Source of the DNA: Gordonia namibiensis NBRC 108229
GTDB taxonomy: Bacteria; Actinomycetota; Actinomycetes; Mycobacteriales; Mycobacteriaceae
Assembly (NCBI RefSeq): GCF_000298235.1
Contig: NZ_BAHE01000026.1
Span: 1 to 38,525 of the forward strand
Length of the DNA: 38,525 nt
Direction: 5' to 3'
The first letter of the stretch is position 1. The number at the start of each line of letters is the position of its first letter. Made by a program: the position numbers and the translations under genes. The notes beneath the pieces are model-generated. The model was not told the origin of the DNA. It searched no databases and saw nothing but the letters and a program-made list of their open reading frames with translations. Of this stretch, positions 9,318-20,238 are shown one piece after another.

Positions 9318-10985
9318 TCACATTCTCTCGCGTTCGACGTGACTCCGCGCGTGGGCGATGGCCTCGTCGAGGGTGTCGACGAGATGGTTGTCGTGGCGTA
9401 GCGAGTCGACGACACCGACACCTTCGAGCAGCCCGAGATGTTCGGGTTGCACGCCCTTGATGATCACCGTGATGCCGCGCTTCTCCAGATCGGTCACGAT
9501 CTCGGCGAGTGAACGGGCACCGGTGGCATCGAGCATGCCGAGGTGCGACATCCGGATGATGACGACCGACACCGACTCGTTGCGGTCGGCGCCCGCGGAG
9601 ATGGTGGTCGAGATCTTCTCGGCAGCGCCGAAGAACATCGCGCCGTCGAGGCGGAGCAGGGCGATGCGCTCGTCGCCGGGGCGTGCGGGCCCGGGCAGCG
9701 GCTCGCGGGTCACGCTCGCCCGCTGGGCGACCTGGCGCAGTGCGAAGAACGCCGCGACGACGATGCCGATCTCGACGGCCTCGATGAGGTCGAGCGTCAC
9801 GGTGATGACCGCGGTGACCGCGAAGATCAGGGCGTCCGAACGGGTCGACCGCAGGATCGCGCGGACGGTACCGACGGACACCATGCGGAACGACGTCACC
9901 ATCAGCACGCCGGCGAGCGCGGCGAGCGGGATCTCCGACACCGGATCGGTGGCCAGATAGACGACGCCCAGCAGCAACAGCGAGTGCACGATCGCCGCGA
10001 CCCTGGTGCGGGCGCCGGACCGCACGTTGACCGCGGTACGGGCGATCGCTCCGGTCGCGGGCATGCCGCCGAAGAGACCCGACGCGATCGACGCCAGACC
10101 CTGCCCGGACAGCTCGCGGTCGGGTTCGTACGGGCCGGTCGGCGACATGGTCGCTGCGACCCGCGCCGAGAGCAGCGATTCGATGGCGGCGAGCGCGGCG
10201 ATCGCCACCGCTGCACCGAACATCGCCCGCAGTGCCTCGGAGTCGACCTGCGGGATCGAGGGCGCGGGCAGCGACGACGGGAGCTGTCCGATCGTCGCCA
10301 CGTCGAACACATCGGTGAAGTAGACGACCAGGGTGACCGCGATGACCGCGGTGAGGGATTCGGGGATGGAGGCATGGATACGCGGCAGCACCACCATGAT
10401 CACCGCGACCATCGCGACGACGGCCAGGGTGGCCCAGGCCTTCGACCAGTCGGCGTGGACGACGACGTCGATCGCCGCGTTGAGGGTCCGCATGCCCGCC
10501 GGGGCTGCCGTGTTGAACGCGGCCGGCACCTGCTGCAAGAAGATGATCGCCGCGATACCGAGGGTGAAGCCCTCGATGACCGGCCACGGGATGAACGTCA
10601 CTGCTCGCCCGAGGCCGAGTACGCCCGCGATCAGCACCAGCAGTCCCGCGAGGACGGTGACCATGGCGATGCTGCTCAGGCCGTGTTCGGCGACGATCGG
10701 TGCCAGGATCACGGCCATCGCGCCGGTGGGTCCGGACACCTGGACGTGCGAGCCGCCGAAGACCGCGGCGACGAGACCGGCGACGACCGCAGTGATCAGG
10801 CCCGCGGCGGCGCCGACGCCGGAGCTGATCCCGAAAGCGAGCGCCAGCGGGAGGGCGACGATACCGACGGTCACGCCGGCGAGGATGTCGGTCTTCCAGC
10901 TCCTGGGGAGGTCGGCGTAGTCGCTGCGTCGAGGAACGAACCCCTTGACCCGGGAGAGCGTGCCGGTGACCGCGTCGGTACTCAC
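9318..10985 (-). CDS. SulP/SLC26 family anion transporter with STAS domain
   Basis: Membrane anion transporter of 555 residues. The N-terminal part carries the SulP transmembrane core, beginning with SWKTDILAGVTVGIVALPLALAFG (split signature, about 29-52) and including VSGPTGAMAVILAP (about 83-96). A cytosolic STAS domain occupies roughly 430-545 (IALLRLDGAMFFGAAEKI onward). SulP proteins move sulfate, bicarbonate or other anions; the substrate is not readable here. The GTG start overlaps the ArsR stop by 4 nt (GTGA), so the two are translationally coupled. ArsR control could point to metal-linked, redox-linked or sulfide-linked regulation, but this is inference. Confidence 0.9.
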   Translation of the reverse strand: MSTDAVTGTLSRVKGFVPRRSDYADLPRSWKTDILAGVTVGIVALPLALAFGISSGVGAAAGLITAVVAGLVAAVFGGSHVQVSGPTGAMAVILAPIVAEHGLSSIAMVTVLAGLLVLIAGVLGLGRAVTFIPWPVIEGFTLGIAAIIFLQQVPAAFNTAAPAGMRTLNAAIDVVVHADWSKAWATLAVVAMVAVIMVVLPRIHASIPESLTAVIAVTLVVYFTDVFDVATIGQLPSSLPAPSIPQVDSEALRAMFGAAVAIAALAAIESLLSARVAATMSPTGPYEPDRELSGQGLASIASGLFGGMPATGAIARTAVNVRSGARTRVAAIVHSLLLLGVVYLATDPVSEIPLAALAGVLMVTSFRMVSVGTVRAILRSTRSDALIFAVTAVITVTLDLIEAVEIGIVVAAFFALRQVAQRASVTREPLPGPARPGDERIALLRLDGAMFFGAAEKISTTISAGADRNESVSVVIIRMSHLGMLDATGARSLAEIVTDLEKRGITVIIKGVQPEHLGLLEGVGVVDSLRHDNHLVDTLDEAIAHARSHVERERM

Positions 10986-11347
10986 CGGCGGGTCACCGGT
11001 GGAAGGGACGAGACGGCGTCGAGTTGCTCACGCTGTGCGTCGAGGGTGTCGATCAGGAACGTGCGCGCGATGACCAGCAGGTCGGAGATCTTCGGATGGG
11101 CGAGCTCGTAGAAGACGGCGTTGCCGACGCGGTTGGCGGTGACCACCCGGTGGCGCTTGAGGACGCCCAGGTGTTGTGACAGCAACGTCGGTTCGAGGTC
11201 GGTGGCCGCGAGGAGCTCACTGACCGGCGTCGGATCACCGTTGGCGCTGAGCACCTCGAGGACACGGATGCGAGCGGGGTGCGCGAGAGCCTTGAACAAG
11301 TTGGCCTTGATCTCGTACAGCGGCTTGTCGGGGCCGGTATCGGTCAC
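10982..11347 (-). CDS. ArsR/SmtB-family transcriptional regulator
   Basis: Winged-helix repressor of 121 residues. The LFKALAHPARIRVLEVL opening (about 17-33) and LLSQHLGVLKRHRVVTANRVGNAVFYEL recognition-helix-plus-wing region (about 55-82) are typical of ArsR/SmtB. No Cys residues are present, so the classical metal-thiolate site (CVC motif) is absent and sensing must use other residues or another signal. The start (ATG-equivalent GTG at 11347) is the first residue of a normal-length family member. It leads a two-gene operon with the SulP transporter and is preceded by the palindrome at 11404-11421, its probable operator. Confidence 0.9.
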   Translation of the reverse strand: MTDTGPDKPLYEIKANLFKALAHPARIRVLEVLSANGDPTPVSELLAATDLEPTLLSQHLGVLKRHRVVTANRVGNAVFYELAHPKISDLLVIARTFLIDTLDAQREQLDAVSSLPPVTRR

Positions 11348-11403
11348 GGGTCACTCCAGCGGCGGTCGGGCGTGGGCTCACGGTTCAGTTGACGGATTGA
11401 CGG

Positions 11404-11421
11404 ATTGGTCAATTGTTCAAT
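11404..11421. promoter_or_regulatory. Palindromic candidate ArsR operator
   Basis: An 18-bp dyad of the form ATTG-NN-CAATTG-NN-CAAT, centred between 11412 and 11413, lies 57-74 nt upstream of the arsR start. A further GATTGA/TCAATC pair (11395-11400 and 11417-11422) flanks or overlaps it. AT-rich dyads of this size are usual ArsR/SmtB operators. Binding is inferred. Confidence 0.6.
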
Positions 11422-11449
11422 CCAGACTATAACCCGCCCCGGACACGGA

Positions 11450-11480
11450 AGCACCCCGCGGCCCTGGTCCGCGGGGTGCT
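11450..11480 (-). terminator. Terminator of katG
   Basis: A perfect 12-bp stem (11450-11461 with 11469-11480) encloses a 7-nt loop and starts 19 nt after the katG stop. It lacks a T-run. Confidence 0.75.
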
Positions 11481-11499
11481 CCCGATCGATCAGGCTGGA

Positions 11500-14206
<2,707 letters not shown>

Positions 14207-14212
14207 GCGACC

Positions 14213-14265
14213 ACCATAGGCACACCGCCTACGAGTTCACGTCGTTTTTCTGGATCTGATCAAAA
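14213..14265 (-). promoter_or_regulatory. furA promoter and candidate FurA site
   Basis: TATGGT at 14213-14218 (minus) is 6 nt before the furA GTG, as expected for a -10 of a leaderless transcript. Upstream, 14241-14265 is AT-rich for this genome and reads TTTTGATCAGATCCAGAAAA on the minus strand. It resembles, from memory, the autoregulatory FurA site ahead of mycobacterial furA (TTGACT...TTCCAGAAAA type). No good -35 is spaced to the TATGGT. Confidence 0.5.
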
Positions 14266-14292
14266 CTCCGTGGGAACAGCTGGTTTCCACGC

Positions 14293-15348
14293 TCAGCGCA
14301 GGGAAAGCGTGACGCGGTCGGGACGAAGGTAGTCCTCCGGGTCGCGGAGGTAGCGCACCTCGGGACGGGCGTCGATGGTTTTCAGGGCGTCGAAGAAGGC
14401 CCGTTCGCGGTTGACGGCGGGGGTCGCGATCACCGGAAACCAGTCGTCGTGATGGTTGGGCACAAAGACTTTCGGCTGCAACGCGTCGATGTAGCGCATC
14501 GGGTCGCCCAGGCCGTTGGTGATCTCGTTGAACCCCTGGATGGATCCGACGTGCAGGTCGACGGGACCGAGAGTGCGCAGGCCGGCGAGGATCGCCCGAC
14601 CGCCGGGATCCTGGCTCACCGGACCGACCGAATCGTTCCAGACGATCCGGCGGCCGCCGACGGAGAAGGCGTAGAGGACGGCGCCGCCCTCCGGATCGTC
14701 GAGATGCCCGGCGAGACGGCCGAGTTCGTCCGCATGCGGCGGGTCGGTGACCAGACGGTCGCTCGGTGGGATGGGCAGCAGCGGGGGATGCTGCCCCGTG
14801 GGCGCCTTGAGAGTCGAATGGATGTTGCTCATCGCGGTGACCGTGATTCCCGGGATGCCGCGGTAGATCTGGGTGCTGCCGGGACGTGCGCCGGTCGCGG
14901 CCACCGCGTCGCAGGCGACGCCGGGCCGGCGGAAGAAGGCGCAGTGACCGGCCGACCCGACCAGGCGAGCACCGGACGCCTTCGCGATGTCGGCGGCATC
15001 GGCGGCATGGTCGAAGTGCCCGTGCCCGATCAGGATGTGCGACGGCTTGATCGCAGCGATCTGCGCGCGGGTCGTCGGGACCTGGTTGCGGTAGGCGTTG
15101 GGCACCCACGCGTCGGTGAGGAACACCTGACCCGCCATGGCAACGGCGAAACTCGAGACGCCGAACCAGGAGAAGATGACGCGGTCGTTCCGGACCGCGC
15201 CGGTGGCCTGGTCGACGTTGTGGGTGCCGAACACGGCCGATCGGGCGGAGACCAGTGCTGAGTCGGCGCGGGCGGTGCCGACGCCCGGCTGTGAAGTGGC
15301 GACGATGGCCAGGAGTAGCGACACAACCAGTACGACGCGACGATGCAT
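14293..15348 (-). CDS. Secreted metallo-beta-lactamase-fold hydrolase
   Basis: Exported MBL-fold protein of 351 residues. Residues 1-28 form a signal peptide (MHRR, hydrophobic VVLVVSLLLAIVAT, cleavage probably after ARA). The metal-binding HxHxDH is His109-x-His111-x-Asp113-His114 in ILIGHGHFDHAAD. Further candidate ligands are in MSNIHS and PNHHDDW, the latter near the C-terminus. No lipobox is seen, so it is probably soluble or cell-wall-associated. The family includes phosphodiesterases, lactonases and UlaG-like enzymes, and the substrate cannot be assigned. It faces furA across 85 nt that hold the furA promoter. Confidence 0.85.
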   Translation of the reverse strand: MHRRVVLVVSLLLAIVATSQPGVGTARADSALVSARSAVFGTHNVDQATGAVRNDRVIFSWFGVSSFAVAMAGQVFLTDAWVPNAYRNQVPTTRAQIAAIKPSHILIGHGHFDHAADAADIAKASGARLVGSAGHCAFFRRPGVACDAVAATGARPGSTQIYRGIPGITVTAMSNIHSTLKAPTGQHPPLLPIPPSDRLVTDPPHADELGRLAGHLDDPEGGAVLYAFSVGGRRIVWNDSVGPVSQDPGGRAILAGLRTLGPVDLHVGSIQGFNEITNGLGDPMRYIDALQPKVFVPNHHDDWFPVIATPAVNRERAFFDALKTIDARPEVRYLRDPEDYLRPDRVTLSLR

Positions 15349-15408
15349 GGCTGAGGAGTCTACGGCTGCGGCAACGTGAGTCGTCCGGGATCGAGGCCCC
15401 GATGCCGC

Positions 15409-15879
15409 CTACGACTCGGCGCAGGCCGGCGCCGGTAAGTCCTGCGACAGCGGCTTGCCGGGTGGCGTCAGGTACAGGAACACGATGACCACCGGGACGT
15501 CGCCGACGTTCTTGCCCTCGTGGACGTGTTTCTCGCCGGGTGGATCGCTGAAGATGCTCCCGGCCGGGTAGATCGTCGGTGTGCAGTCCGACTCCGGGTG
15601 GGTGAGCGTGCCCTGCCGGACGAATGCGAAGGTCTCGCCGTCGTGATGATGCCAGCCGGTGGTGCCGCCGGGCGCGATGGTCGTCTCCTTGACCTCGATG
15701 TCCACTCCCTGCGGGACGAACGGCAGGAGCCCGGCCGGGATCTCGGTCTGGGCCAGCGTTTTCGACGAGACCCCGGTCGAGGTCGTGGCATTCGCGGTGG
15801 CGGGGCCGACGAGCGCGGGCACCAGGAGGGCAGCCGCCGCGACGACGCCGCCGGTGACTGTGCGGATCGTAGGGGTCAT
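15409..15879 (-). CDS. Secreted cupin-domain protein, copy 1
   Basis: Small exported single-domain cupin of 156 residues with a signal peptide (about 1-31, ending near ATANA). Cupin motif 1 is GTTGWHHHDGETFAFVRQG with His77, His79 and Glu82 as probable metal ligands, and motif 2 includes PPGEKHVHEGKN. It has two Cys (in SDCTP and the C-terminal PACAES) that could form a disulfide. It is a paralogue of the next gene (15959-16423): most of the mature sequence aligns without gaps, including IPAGLLPF-PQG and PPGKPLS. Function unknown; extracellular metal-dependent sugar, ring-cleavage or binding roles are all possible for cupins. Confidence 0.85.
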   Translation of the reverse strand: MTPTIRTVTGGVVAAAALLVPALVGPATANATTSTGVSSKTLAQTEIPAGLLPFVPQGVDIEVKETTIAPGGTTGWHHHDGETFAFVRQGTLTHPESDCTPTIYPAGSIFSDPPGEKHVHEGKNVGDVPVVIVFLYLTPPGKPLSQDLPAPACAES

Positions 15880-15906
15880 CGGGCGACGATACTTCCGCCC
15901 CGGCCC

Positions 15907-15931
15907 TGTGACCTGCGGTTACACCGATTCG
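15907..15931 (-). repeat. Upstream element of cupin copy 1
   Basis: A 25-bp block, 28 nt before the ATG, matches 16451-16475 before cupin copy 2 at 20 of 25 positions, at the same distance from the start. This shows the duplication included the upstream region or that a shared regulatory site is maintained. Confidence 0.55.
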
Positions 15932-15958
15932 TTCCCGTTTCGTTAGGGCAGTGGATGC

Positions 15959-16423
15959 CTACGGCTGGGCGCAGGCCGGTGCGTCCGCATCCTCCGACAG
16001 CGGCTTGCCGGGCGGCATCACGTAGAGGACGTCGAGGATCACCGGGACGGTGCCGAGGTTGGTCCCCTCGTGGGTGTTGGCCTTCCCGCCGGGCTCCTCG
16101 ATGATCTGGCCCGCCCGGTAGACGACCGGTTTGCAGTCCGCGCCCGGGTGGGTGAGCGTGCCCTGCCGGACGAGGCCGTAGATCTGGGCGTCGTGGTAGT
16201 GCCAACCGGTGGTGCCGCCTGGGGCGATGGTGATCTCGCGAACCTCGACGTGCGCTCCCTGCGGAATGAACGGCAGGAGTCCGGCCGGGATGTCGGTGTG
16301 GGCGAGGGTGACCGCCGAAACCCCCGTGGAGGGAGTCGCATTCGCGGCGGCCGGTCCCAGCAGGACGGGCGTGAGAAGTGCAGCCGCGGCGAAGGCGGTG
16401 ACTGCTGTGGTGCGGAAGGTCAT
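15959..16423 (-). CDS. Secreted cupin-domain protein, copy 2 (altered metal site)
   Basis: Exported cupin of 154 residues, tandem paralogue of the gene at 15409-15879 and upstream of it on the same strand, 79 nt away. The signal peptide is about 1-29 (ending AAANA). Cupin motif 1 reads GTTGWHYHDAQIYGLVRQG: His75 and His77 are kept, but the Glu ligand of copy 1 is Gln80 here. Motif 2 has GGKANTHEGTN, keeping one His. The paired Cys (ADCKP and PACAQP) are conserved with copy 1. A changed metal site suggests a different activity or a binding-only role. Reading frame and signal peptide are intact, so it is not obviously a pseudogene. Confidence 0.85.
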   Translation of the reverse strand: MTFRTTAVTAFAAAALLTPVLLGPAAANATPSTGVSAVTLAHTDIPAGLLPFIPQGAHVEVREITIAPGGTTGWHYHDAQIYGLVRQGTLTHPGADCKPVVYRAGQIIEEPGGKANTHEGTNLGTVPVILDVLYVMPPGKPLSEDADAPACAQP

Positions 16424-16450
16424 CGCGCGACACTACGACGGCGCTGCGCG

Positions 16451-16475
16451 TGTGAACTGCGGTTTCGGCGAATCG
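16451..16475 (-). repeat. Upstream element of cupin copy 2
   Basis: A 25-bp block, 28 nt before the ATG of copy 2, matches 15907-15931 at 20 of 25 positions. The core CTGCGGTT is identical in both. It may be a shared promoter or operator. Confidence 0.55.
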
Positions 16476-16574
16476 GTCACGACTTTCGCTCACTGGATCC
16501 GTTCGCGCTTACACGATAAAGGTGAGCGAGAACGGATCCCGTGAGCGTGACGTCAGACGAGCGGGTGCGGACAT

Positions 16575-16610
16575 ACGACGGCCGCCATCCGAGGGGATGA
16601 CGGCCGTCGT
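16575..16610 (-). terminator. Terminator of the helical protein gene
   Basis: A 10-bp perfect outer stem (16575-16584 with 16601-16610) continues, after one mismatch, into a 5-bp inner stem around a GAGG loop. It lies 15 nt after the stop at 16625. Confidence 0.8.
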
Positions 16611-16624
16611 TGCCCTGAGTCAGA

Positions 16625-17641
16625 TCAGCTGTCGATGCCGACCAGTTCCTTGGCGAGCTCGGCGAAACGGATCTCGATTGCCGAGACCACCCGCTGCCGG
16701 TTCTTGTGGGTCTCCTCGTAGGCGAGGGTCACCCGCAGATCGGCCGGCGTGGAGAGTTCCTTGACCGCGGCGACGGCATCGCCAACGTTGAGGTCGGTGT
16801 AACCCTCGATCGGCAGGTCCTCGGCCTCGACGGTCCCGGTGATCTCGCGGAGCTGGTGGAGCGCGTCCGCGGCACCCTTGGCGCCGTTGTCGCGGGCGCT
16901 GTCCTCGACGGCTTCGAGCGCTGCATCGCGTCCGGCTGCGACGGTCTTCGAGACAGCGGTGCCGGCGTTCTCGATGGCGTCACCGGCGCGCGCTGCGGCA
17001 TCTGCGGCGTCGTCGACGGCGGTCGCGAATCGGCTGCGTACCAACGCGATCGGATCGGGGATCTGTCGAGCGAAGTCGGCAGTCCGGTCGATGGCCCACG
17101 ACGCGCCGTTGGCCGGTGCGGTGAGTGCGCGCGCGGCGAGTCCGCTGACCCACTGGGTCGGGCCTCGACGAAGCGCGGTGGGTCCGCCGAGTGCCTCTTC
17201 GGCGAGCACCGTGGTCAGCCAGTCGACCGTCGCGGTGTGGGCGACGATCAGCTTCTCGGCGAGGTCGACGAGAGCCTTGTCCTCCTGGCCGGTCGCGAGG
17301 GCCTTGAGGTACGTCGAACGTGCGAGGAGACGCTGTTCGAGCGCGAGGTCGTCGAGGAGTGCCTCGTCGAGCGGCTGGGCCTGCTCGACGACGGTCTTGG
17401 CGAGGGCGCCGACCCGGCCGATCACGGGGCGGATCACGTCGACGAGTCCGCCACGTTCGCGGAGGGCCTCCTCGATGGCGACGGCGCGCAGCTGCGCGTT
17501 CTCGGCATTCTGAGCGAGCTCCTTGCGGATCGCGTCGGTCCGAGCCTGGGCCTGACGCGTCTCGGCGATCTGGATCTCGGTGTGCGTCATCGCGAGGATT
17601 GCACGAAGTTGCTGGTGGACGGTGGTGGTCGAAACAGTCAT
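16625..17641 (-). CDS. Helical ferritin-like-domain protein
   Basis: Cytoplasmic protein of 338 residues that is almost entirely alpha-helical and very rich in Ala, Glu, Asp and Arg. An N-terminal helical bundle (about 1-160) begins MTVSTTTVHQQLRAILAMTH and contains HTATVDWLTTVLAEEALGG, which I associate with actinobacterial proteins annotated as ferritin-like. The middle (about 190-280) is a long amphipathic helix region (AVDDAADAAARAGDAIENAG), similar in character to HBHA or lipid-droplet-binding helices. The ATG at 17641 has AAGGGAG about 9 nt upstream. Iron binding is not supported by clear E/H ligand pairs. A surface, lipid-body or stress role is inference. Confidence 0.7.
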   Translation of the reverse strand: MTVSTTTVHQQLRAILAMTHTEIQIAETRQAQARTDAIRKELAQNAENAQLRAVAIEEALRERGGLVDVIRPVIGRVGALAKTVVEQAQPLDEALLDDLALEQRLLARSTYLKALATGQEDKALVDLAEKLIVAHTATVDWLTTVLAEEALGGPTALRRGPTQWVSGLAARALTAPANGASWAIDRTADFARQIPDPIALVRSRFATAVDDAADAAARAGDAIENAGTAVSKTVAAGRDAALEAVEDSARDNGAKGAADALHQLREITGTVEAEDLPIEGYTDLNVGDAVAAVKELSTPADLRVTLAYEETHKNRQRVVSAIEIRFAELAKELVGIDS

Positions 17642-17837
17642 TCGGTCTCGCTCCCTTCTCATCCGCGTTGGGATGTGTACGACCAGAGTGTTGCCTCGAT
17701 GACCCGGTACGTAACCTCCCTGCCGACATCCGCGACGGCGGCGATCCGATATCTGTTGTGCCACAGTCGCTTACAGGTCAAGTGAGGTGGGTCACAACCG
17801 GGTTTGCCACCGGGAGCGTTCTACCCAAAGACGACAA

Positions 17838-17878
17838 AACGCCCCCGGTCGACGTTGGTGCGTCGCCGCGGGGGCGTT
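17838..17878 (-). terminator. Terminator of fadB2
   Basis: AACGCCCCCG (17838-17847) pairs with CGGGGGCGTT (17869-17878) around a 21-nt loop, followed by TTTTG on the minus strand. It is 22 nt beyond the fadB2 stop. The rest of the gap to 17641 should hold the promoter of the helical protein; no clear one was identified. Confidence 0.75.
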
Positions 17879-17900
17879 CTGTCGGGATCGTCCGAATAGA

Positions 17901-18746
17901 TCAGTAGGTGTAGAAACCGCGTCCGGACTTACGGCCCAGGTGACCGGCGTCGACCATGCGGCGCAGCAGTGCCGGCGGGGCGAAGTGTGGCTCGGCGAAC
18001 TCGTCGTACAGCGACTCGGCGGCGGCGAGGGTGATGTCGAGGCCGATGGTGTCGACGAGGGTCAGCGGGCCCATCGGGTAACCACATCCGCCCTTCATCG
18101 CGGTGTCGATGTCCTCGGCCGAGGCGTAACCGGAGTCGTACATCCGGATGGCCTGGCAGAGGTACGGGATGAGCAGTGCGTTGACGATGAAGCCCGAACG
18201 GTCGCCGGCGTTGACCGGGTTCTTGCCGAGGACGTCCTTGACGTACGCGCTGACGGCTTCGGCGGTCTCCGGCGAGGTGACCAGGGTCGAGATGATCTCG
18301 ACCAGCGGCATCACCGGGACCGGGTTGAAGAAATGGACACCGACGACGCGCTCGGGGCGCTTGGTGGCGGTGGCGACCTTGATGATCGGGATCGACGAGG
18401 TGTTGGTGGCCAGGATGGTGTTCTCGCCGACGGCCTCGTCGAGACGCGCGAAGATGTCGCGCTTGAGCTGCTCGTTCTCGGGGGCGGCCTCGATGACCAG
18501 GTCGCGGTCGGCGAGGTCGGCGTAGTCGAGGCTGACGCGCAGACGGCCGAGCGCGGCGTCGGCGTCCTCCTGGCTGAGCTTGTTCTTGCTCACGGCGCGG
18601 GACAGGGACTTCTCGACGCGCGCACGCGCGGCGTCGGCGAACTCCTGCTTGACCTCGATGATGACGACATCGCTGCCGGACTTCGCGCACACCTCCGCGA
18701 TGCCAGCTCCCATGGTGCCGCCGCCGATGACGCCGATGTTCTGCAC
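17901..18746 (-). CDS. fadB2: 3-hydroxybutyryl-CoA dehydrogenase
   Basis: NAD(P)-dependent oxidoreductase of 281 residues that interconverts 3-hydroxybutyryl-CoA (or longer 3-hydroxyacyl-CoA) and the 3-keto form in fatty-acid and butanoate metabolism. The Rossmann motif GGGTMG (8-13) and catalytic residues Ser117 (NTSSIP), His138 (VGVHFFNPVP) and Glu150 (PLVEII), plus Asn189 (SGFIVNALL), are in place. The length is that of the stand-alone HBD/FadB2 type (Rv0468-like), without the enoyl-CoA hydratase domain of multifunctional FadB. A GTG start at 18746 has GGAGG 9 nt upstream. It is monocistronic, with a terminator at 17838-17878. Confidence 0.95.
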   Translation of the reverse strand: MQNIGVIGGGTMGAGIAEVCAKSGSDVVIIEVKQEFADAARARVEKSLSRAVSKNKLSQEDADAALGRLRVSLDYADLADRDLVIEAAPENEQLKRDIFARLDEAVGENTILATNTSSIPIIKVATATKRPERVVGVHFFNPVPVMPLVEIISTLVTSPETAEAVSAYVKDVLGKNPVNAGDRSGFIVNALLIPYLCQAIRMYDSGYASAEDIDTAMKGGCGYPMGPLTLVDTIGLDITLAAAESLYDEFAEPHFAPPALLRRMVDAGHLGRKSGRGFYTY

Positions 18747-18841
18747 AGTAAAACCTCCGAGTCGAGTTACACGACAAACGGTAGTACGTCGGTTCGGCCC
18801 GGCGGAGTCGAGGTCAGATGAACGTCAAGGTGAAACAGGTT

Positions 18842-19006
18842 TCACCACGGCGGGCGGCCCTCGTAGCGTGCGAGACGGTCATAGAGATCCCGCATGGTCG
18901 CCTCCACGTCGTCGAGGAACTGGTCGACCTGGTCCTCGTTGTAGCCGCGCTTTCCGATCGGCGGCTTTCCGAAGGCAACGTTGTGGACGTCGTCAGGAGT
19001 CAGCAT
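18842..19006 (-). CDS. Stand-alone DivIVA-domain protein
   Basis: Very small protein of 54 residues ([20 protein letters not shown] at the start). It matches the N-terminal membrane-targeting domain of DivIVA/Wag31, including [24 protein letters not shown], and then stops after a short helix ([20 protein letters not shown]) instead of continuing into the long coiled coil. It could bind curved or polar membrane or form hetero-oligomers with full-length Wag31, which is encoded elsewhere; this is inference. The ATG at 19006 matches the usual domain start. A GTG at 19033 would add nine unrelated residues. Confidence 0.8.
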   Translation of the reverse strand: MLTPDDVHNVAFGKPPIGKRGYNEDQVDQFLDDVEATMRDLYDRLARYEGRPPW

Positions 19007-19149
19007 GCCGGTATCTTCGCATTCGGTTGTCACCGGGCGATTCCGGTGTCCACAGCGTTTGCGCGATGTGGCCCCGGGTACAACCGAGCGTGCCTACGAT
19101 GCCTCAGCCGGGAGCGGTAGCCCCGGTGTCTCGACCCGGGAGCAACCGA

Positions 19150-20238
19150 ATGAATCGCACGCGACCGGCCGGACGCGCCGTCATCGTCTCGATCTTCGCC
19201 GTGGTGTCGCTGGTCGCCGGACTGTTCGTAGGCGGAGCCGGCGTAGCGGAGGCCCGCACGCTCGACGGCGTCCGGTATGCACACGCGAGCCCCGGGGCGC
19301 CCTATCGCCAGACCTGGGCGTCGCCACGGAATTTCGTCGCCTCGGTGTGGTCCCCGTCGATGCAGACGCAGGTTCCGCTGCTGGTGCAGACGCCGGCGAA
19401 CGGCAACCAGGCTGCGCCGGTGATGTACCTGCTGAACGGGTCGTCGGGCGGTGAGGAGGACGACGACTGGACCCACGCCACCGACGCGAACGCCTTCTAC
19501 TTCAACAAGAACGTCTGGACCGTGACCCCGATCGGCGGGGCGGCGAGCTACTACGCCGACTGGCGGCGCGTGGACCCGGCGGCGAACTTCCGATACCAGG
19601 TGAAGACGCCGCGACCGCTGCGCTGGGAGACGTTCCTGACCTCTGAATTGCCTGCCACGTTCGAGGGGAGGCACGGTGGGTACAGATTCGGCCGGTCCCG
19701 TGGCATCGCCGGGATCTCGATGGCCGGGAACTCGGTGATCCGCCTGGCGGAGAACCATCCCGGTCTGTACCGCGCCGTGGGTGCCTACTCGGGTTGTGCC
19801 GATACCGCGACGCCGACCGGACAGCTGCTGTTGAGGAATGTCGCATTCGTGCCGTACGGGGCCGACGCGACGAACATGTACGGGCTGCCGGGCGACCCGC
19901 AGTGGGCTGCGCAGGATCCCGTTCTGAACGCCCACAAGCTGGCCCGACGCACCCCGGCGCTGTGGATCAGTGCCGCCACCGGAATTCCGGGCGGGCACGA
20001 CAATCCGGGCGACCGCTCCGTCCGCGGGGACGTCGGAAAGCTTGCCGCGCAGGTGACGGCCGGCGGAGTCAGCGAGGCCGCGGCCCGGACCTGCACGGTC
20101 ACCTTGGCCCAGCGCCTTGCGGCCCTTCGTATCCCGGCCGTCGTGCGGTTCCCGGCGGTCGGCACCCACTCGTGGGGTTACTGGCAGGACCAGATGCACC
20201 AGTCCTGGCCCCTGTTCGCCAGGGCGCTGGGGGCGTGA
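19150..20238 (+). CDS. Secreted esterase, antigen-85/mycolyltransferase-like
   Basis: Exported alpha/beta-hydrolase of 362 residues. The signal peptide is about 1-36 (hydrophobic VIVSIFAVVSLVAGLFVG, cleavage near AEA). The nucleophile elbow is GISMAGNS with Ser190, and the catalytic His340 lies in VGTHSWGYWQDQM, which is very like the Ag85 C-terminal GTHSWEYW. YLLNGSSGGEEDDDW (94-108) corresponds to the oxyanion and substrate region of Ag85. In this order such enzymes transfer mycolic acids to trehalose or arabinogalactan, or act as carboxylesterases. The ATG at 19150 has GGGAG 8 nt before it. A terminator-like hairpin follows at 20239-20267. Confidence 0.85.
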   Translation: MNRTRPAGRAVIVSIFAVVSLVAGLFVGGAGVAEARTLDGVRYAHASPGAPYRQTWASPRNFVASVWSPSMQTQVPLLVQTPANGNQAAPVMYLLNGSSGGEEDDDWTHATDANAFYFNKNVWTVTPIGGAASYYADWRRVDPAANFRYQVKTPRPLRWETFLTSELPATFEGRHGGYRFGRSRGIAGISMAGNSVIRLAENHPGLYRAVGAYSGCADTATPTGQLLLRNVAFVPYGADATNMYGLPGDPQWAAQDPVLNAHKLARRTPALWISAATGIPGGHDNPGDRSVRGDVGKLAAQVTAGGVSEAAARTCTVTLAQRLAALRIPAVVRFPAVGTHSWGYWQDQMHQSWPLFARALGA

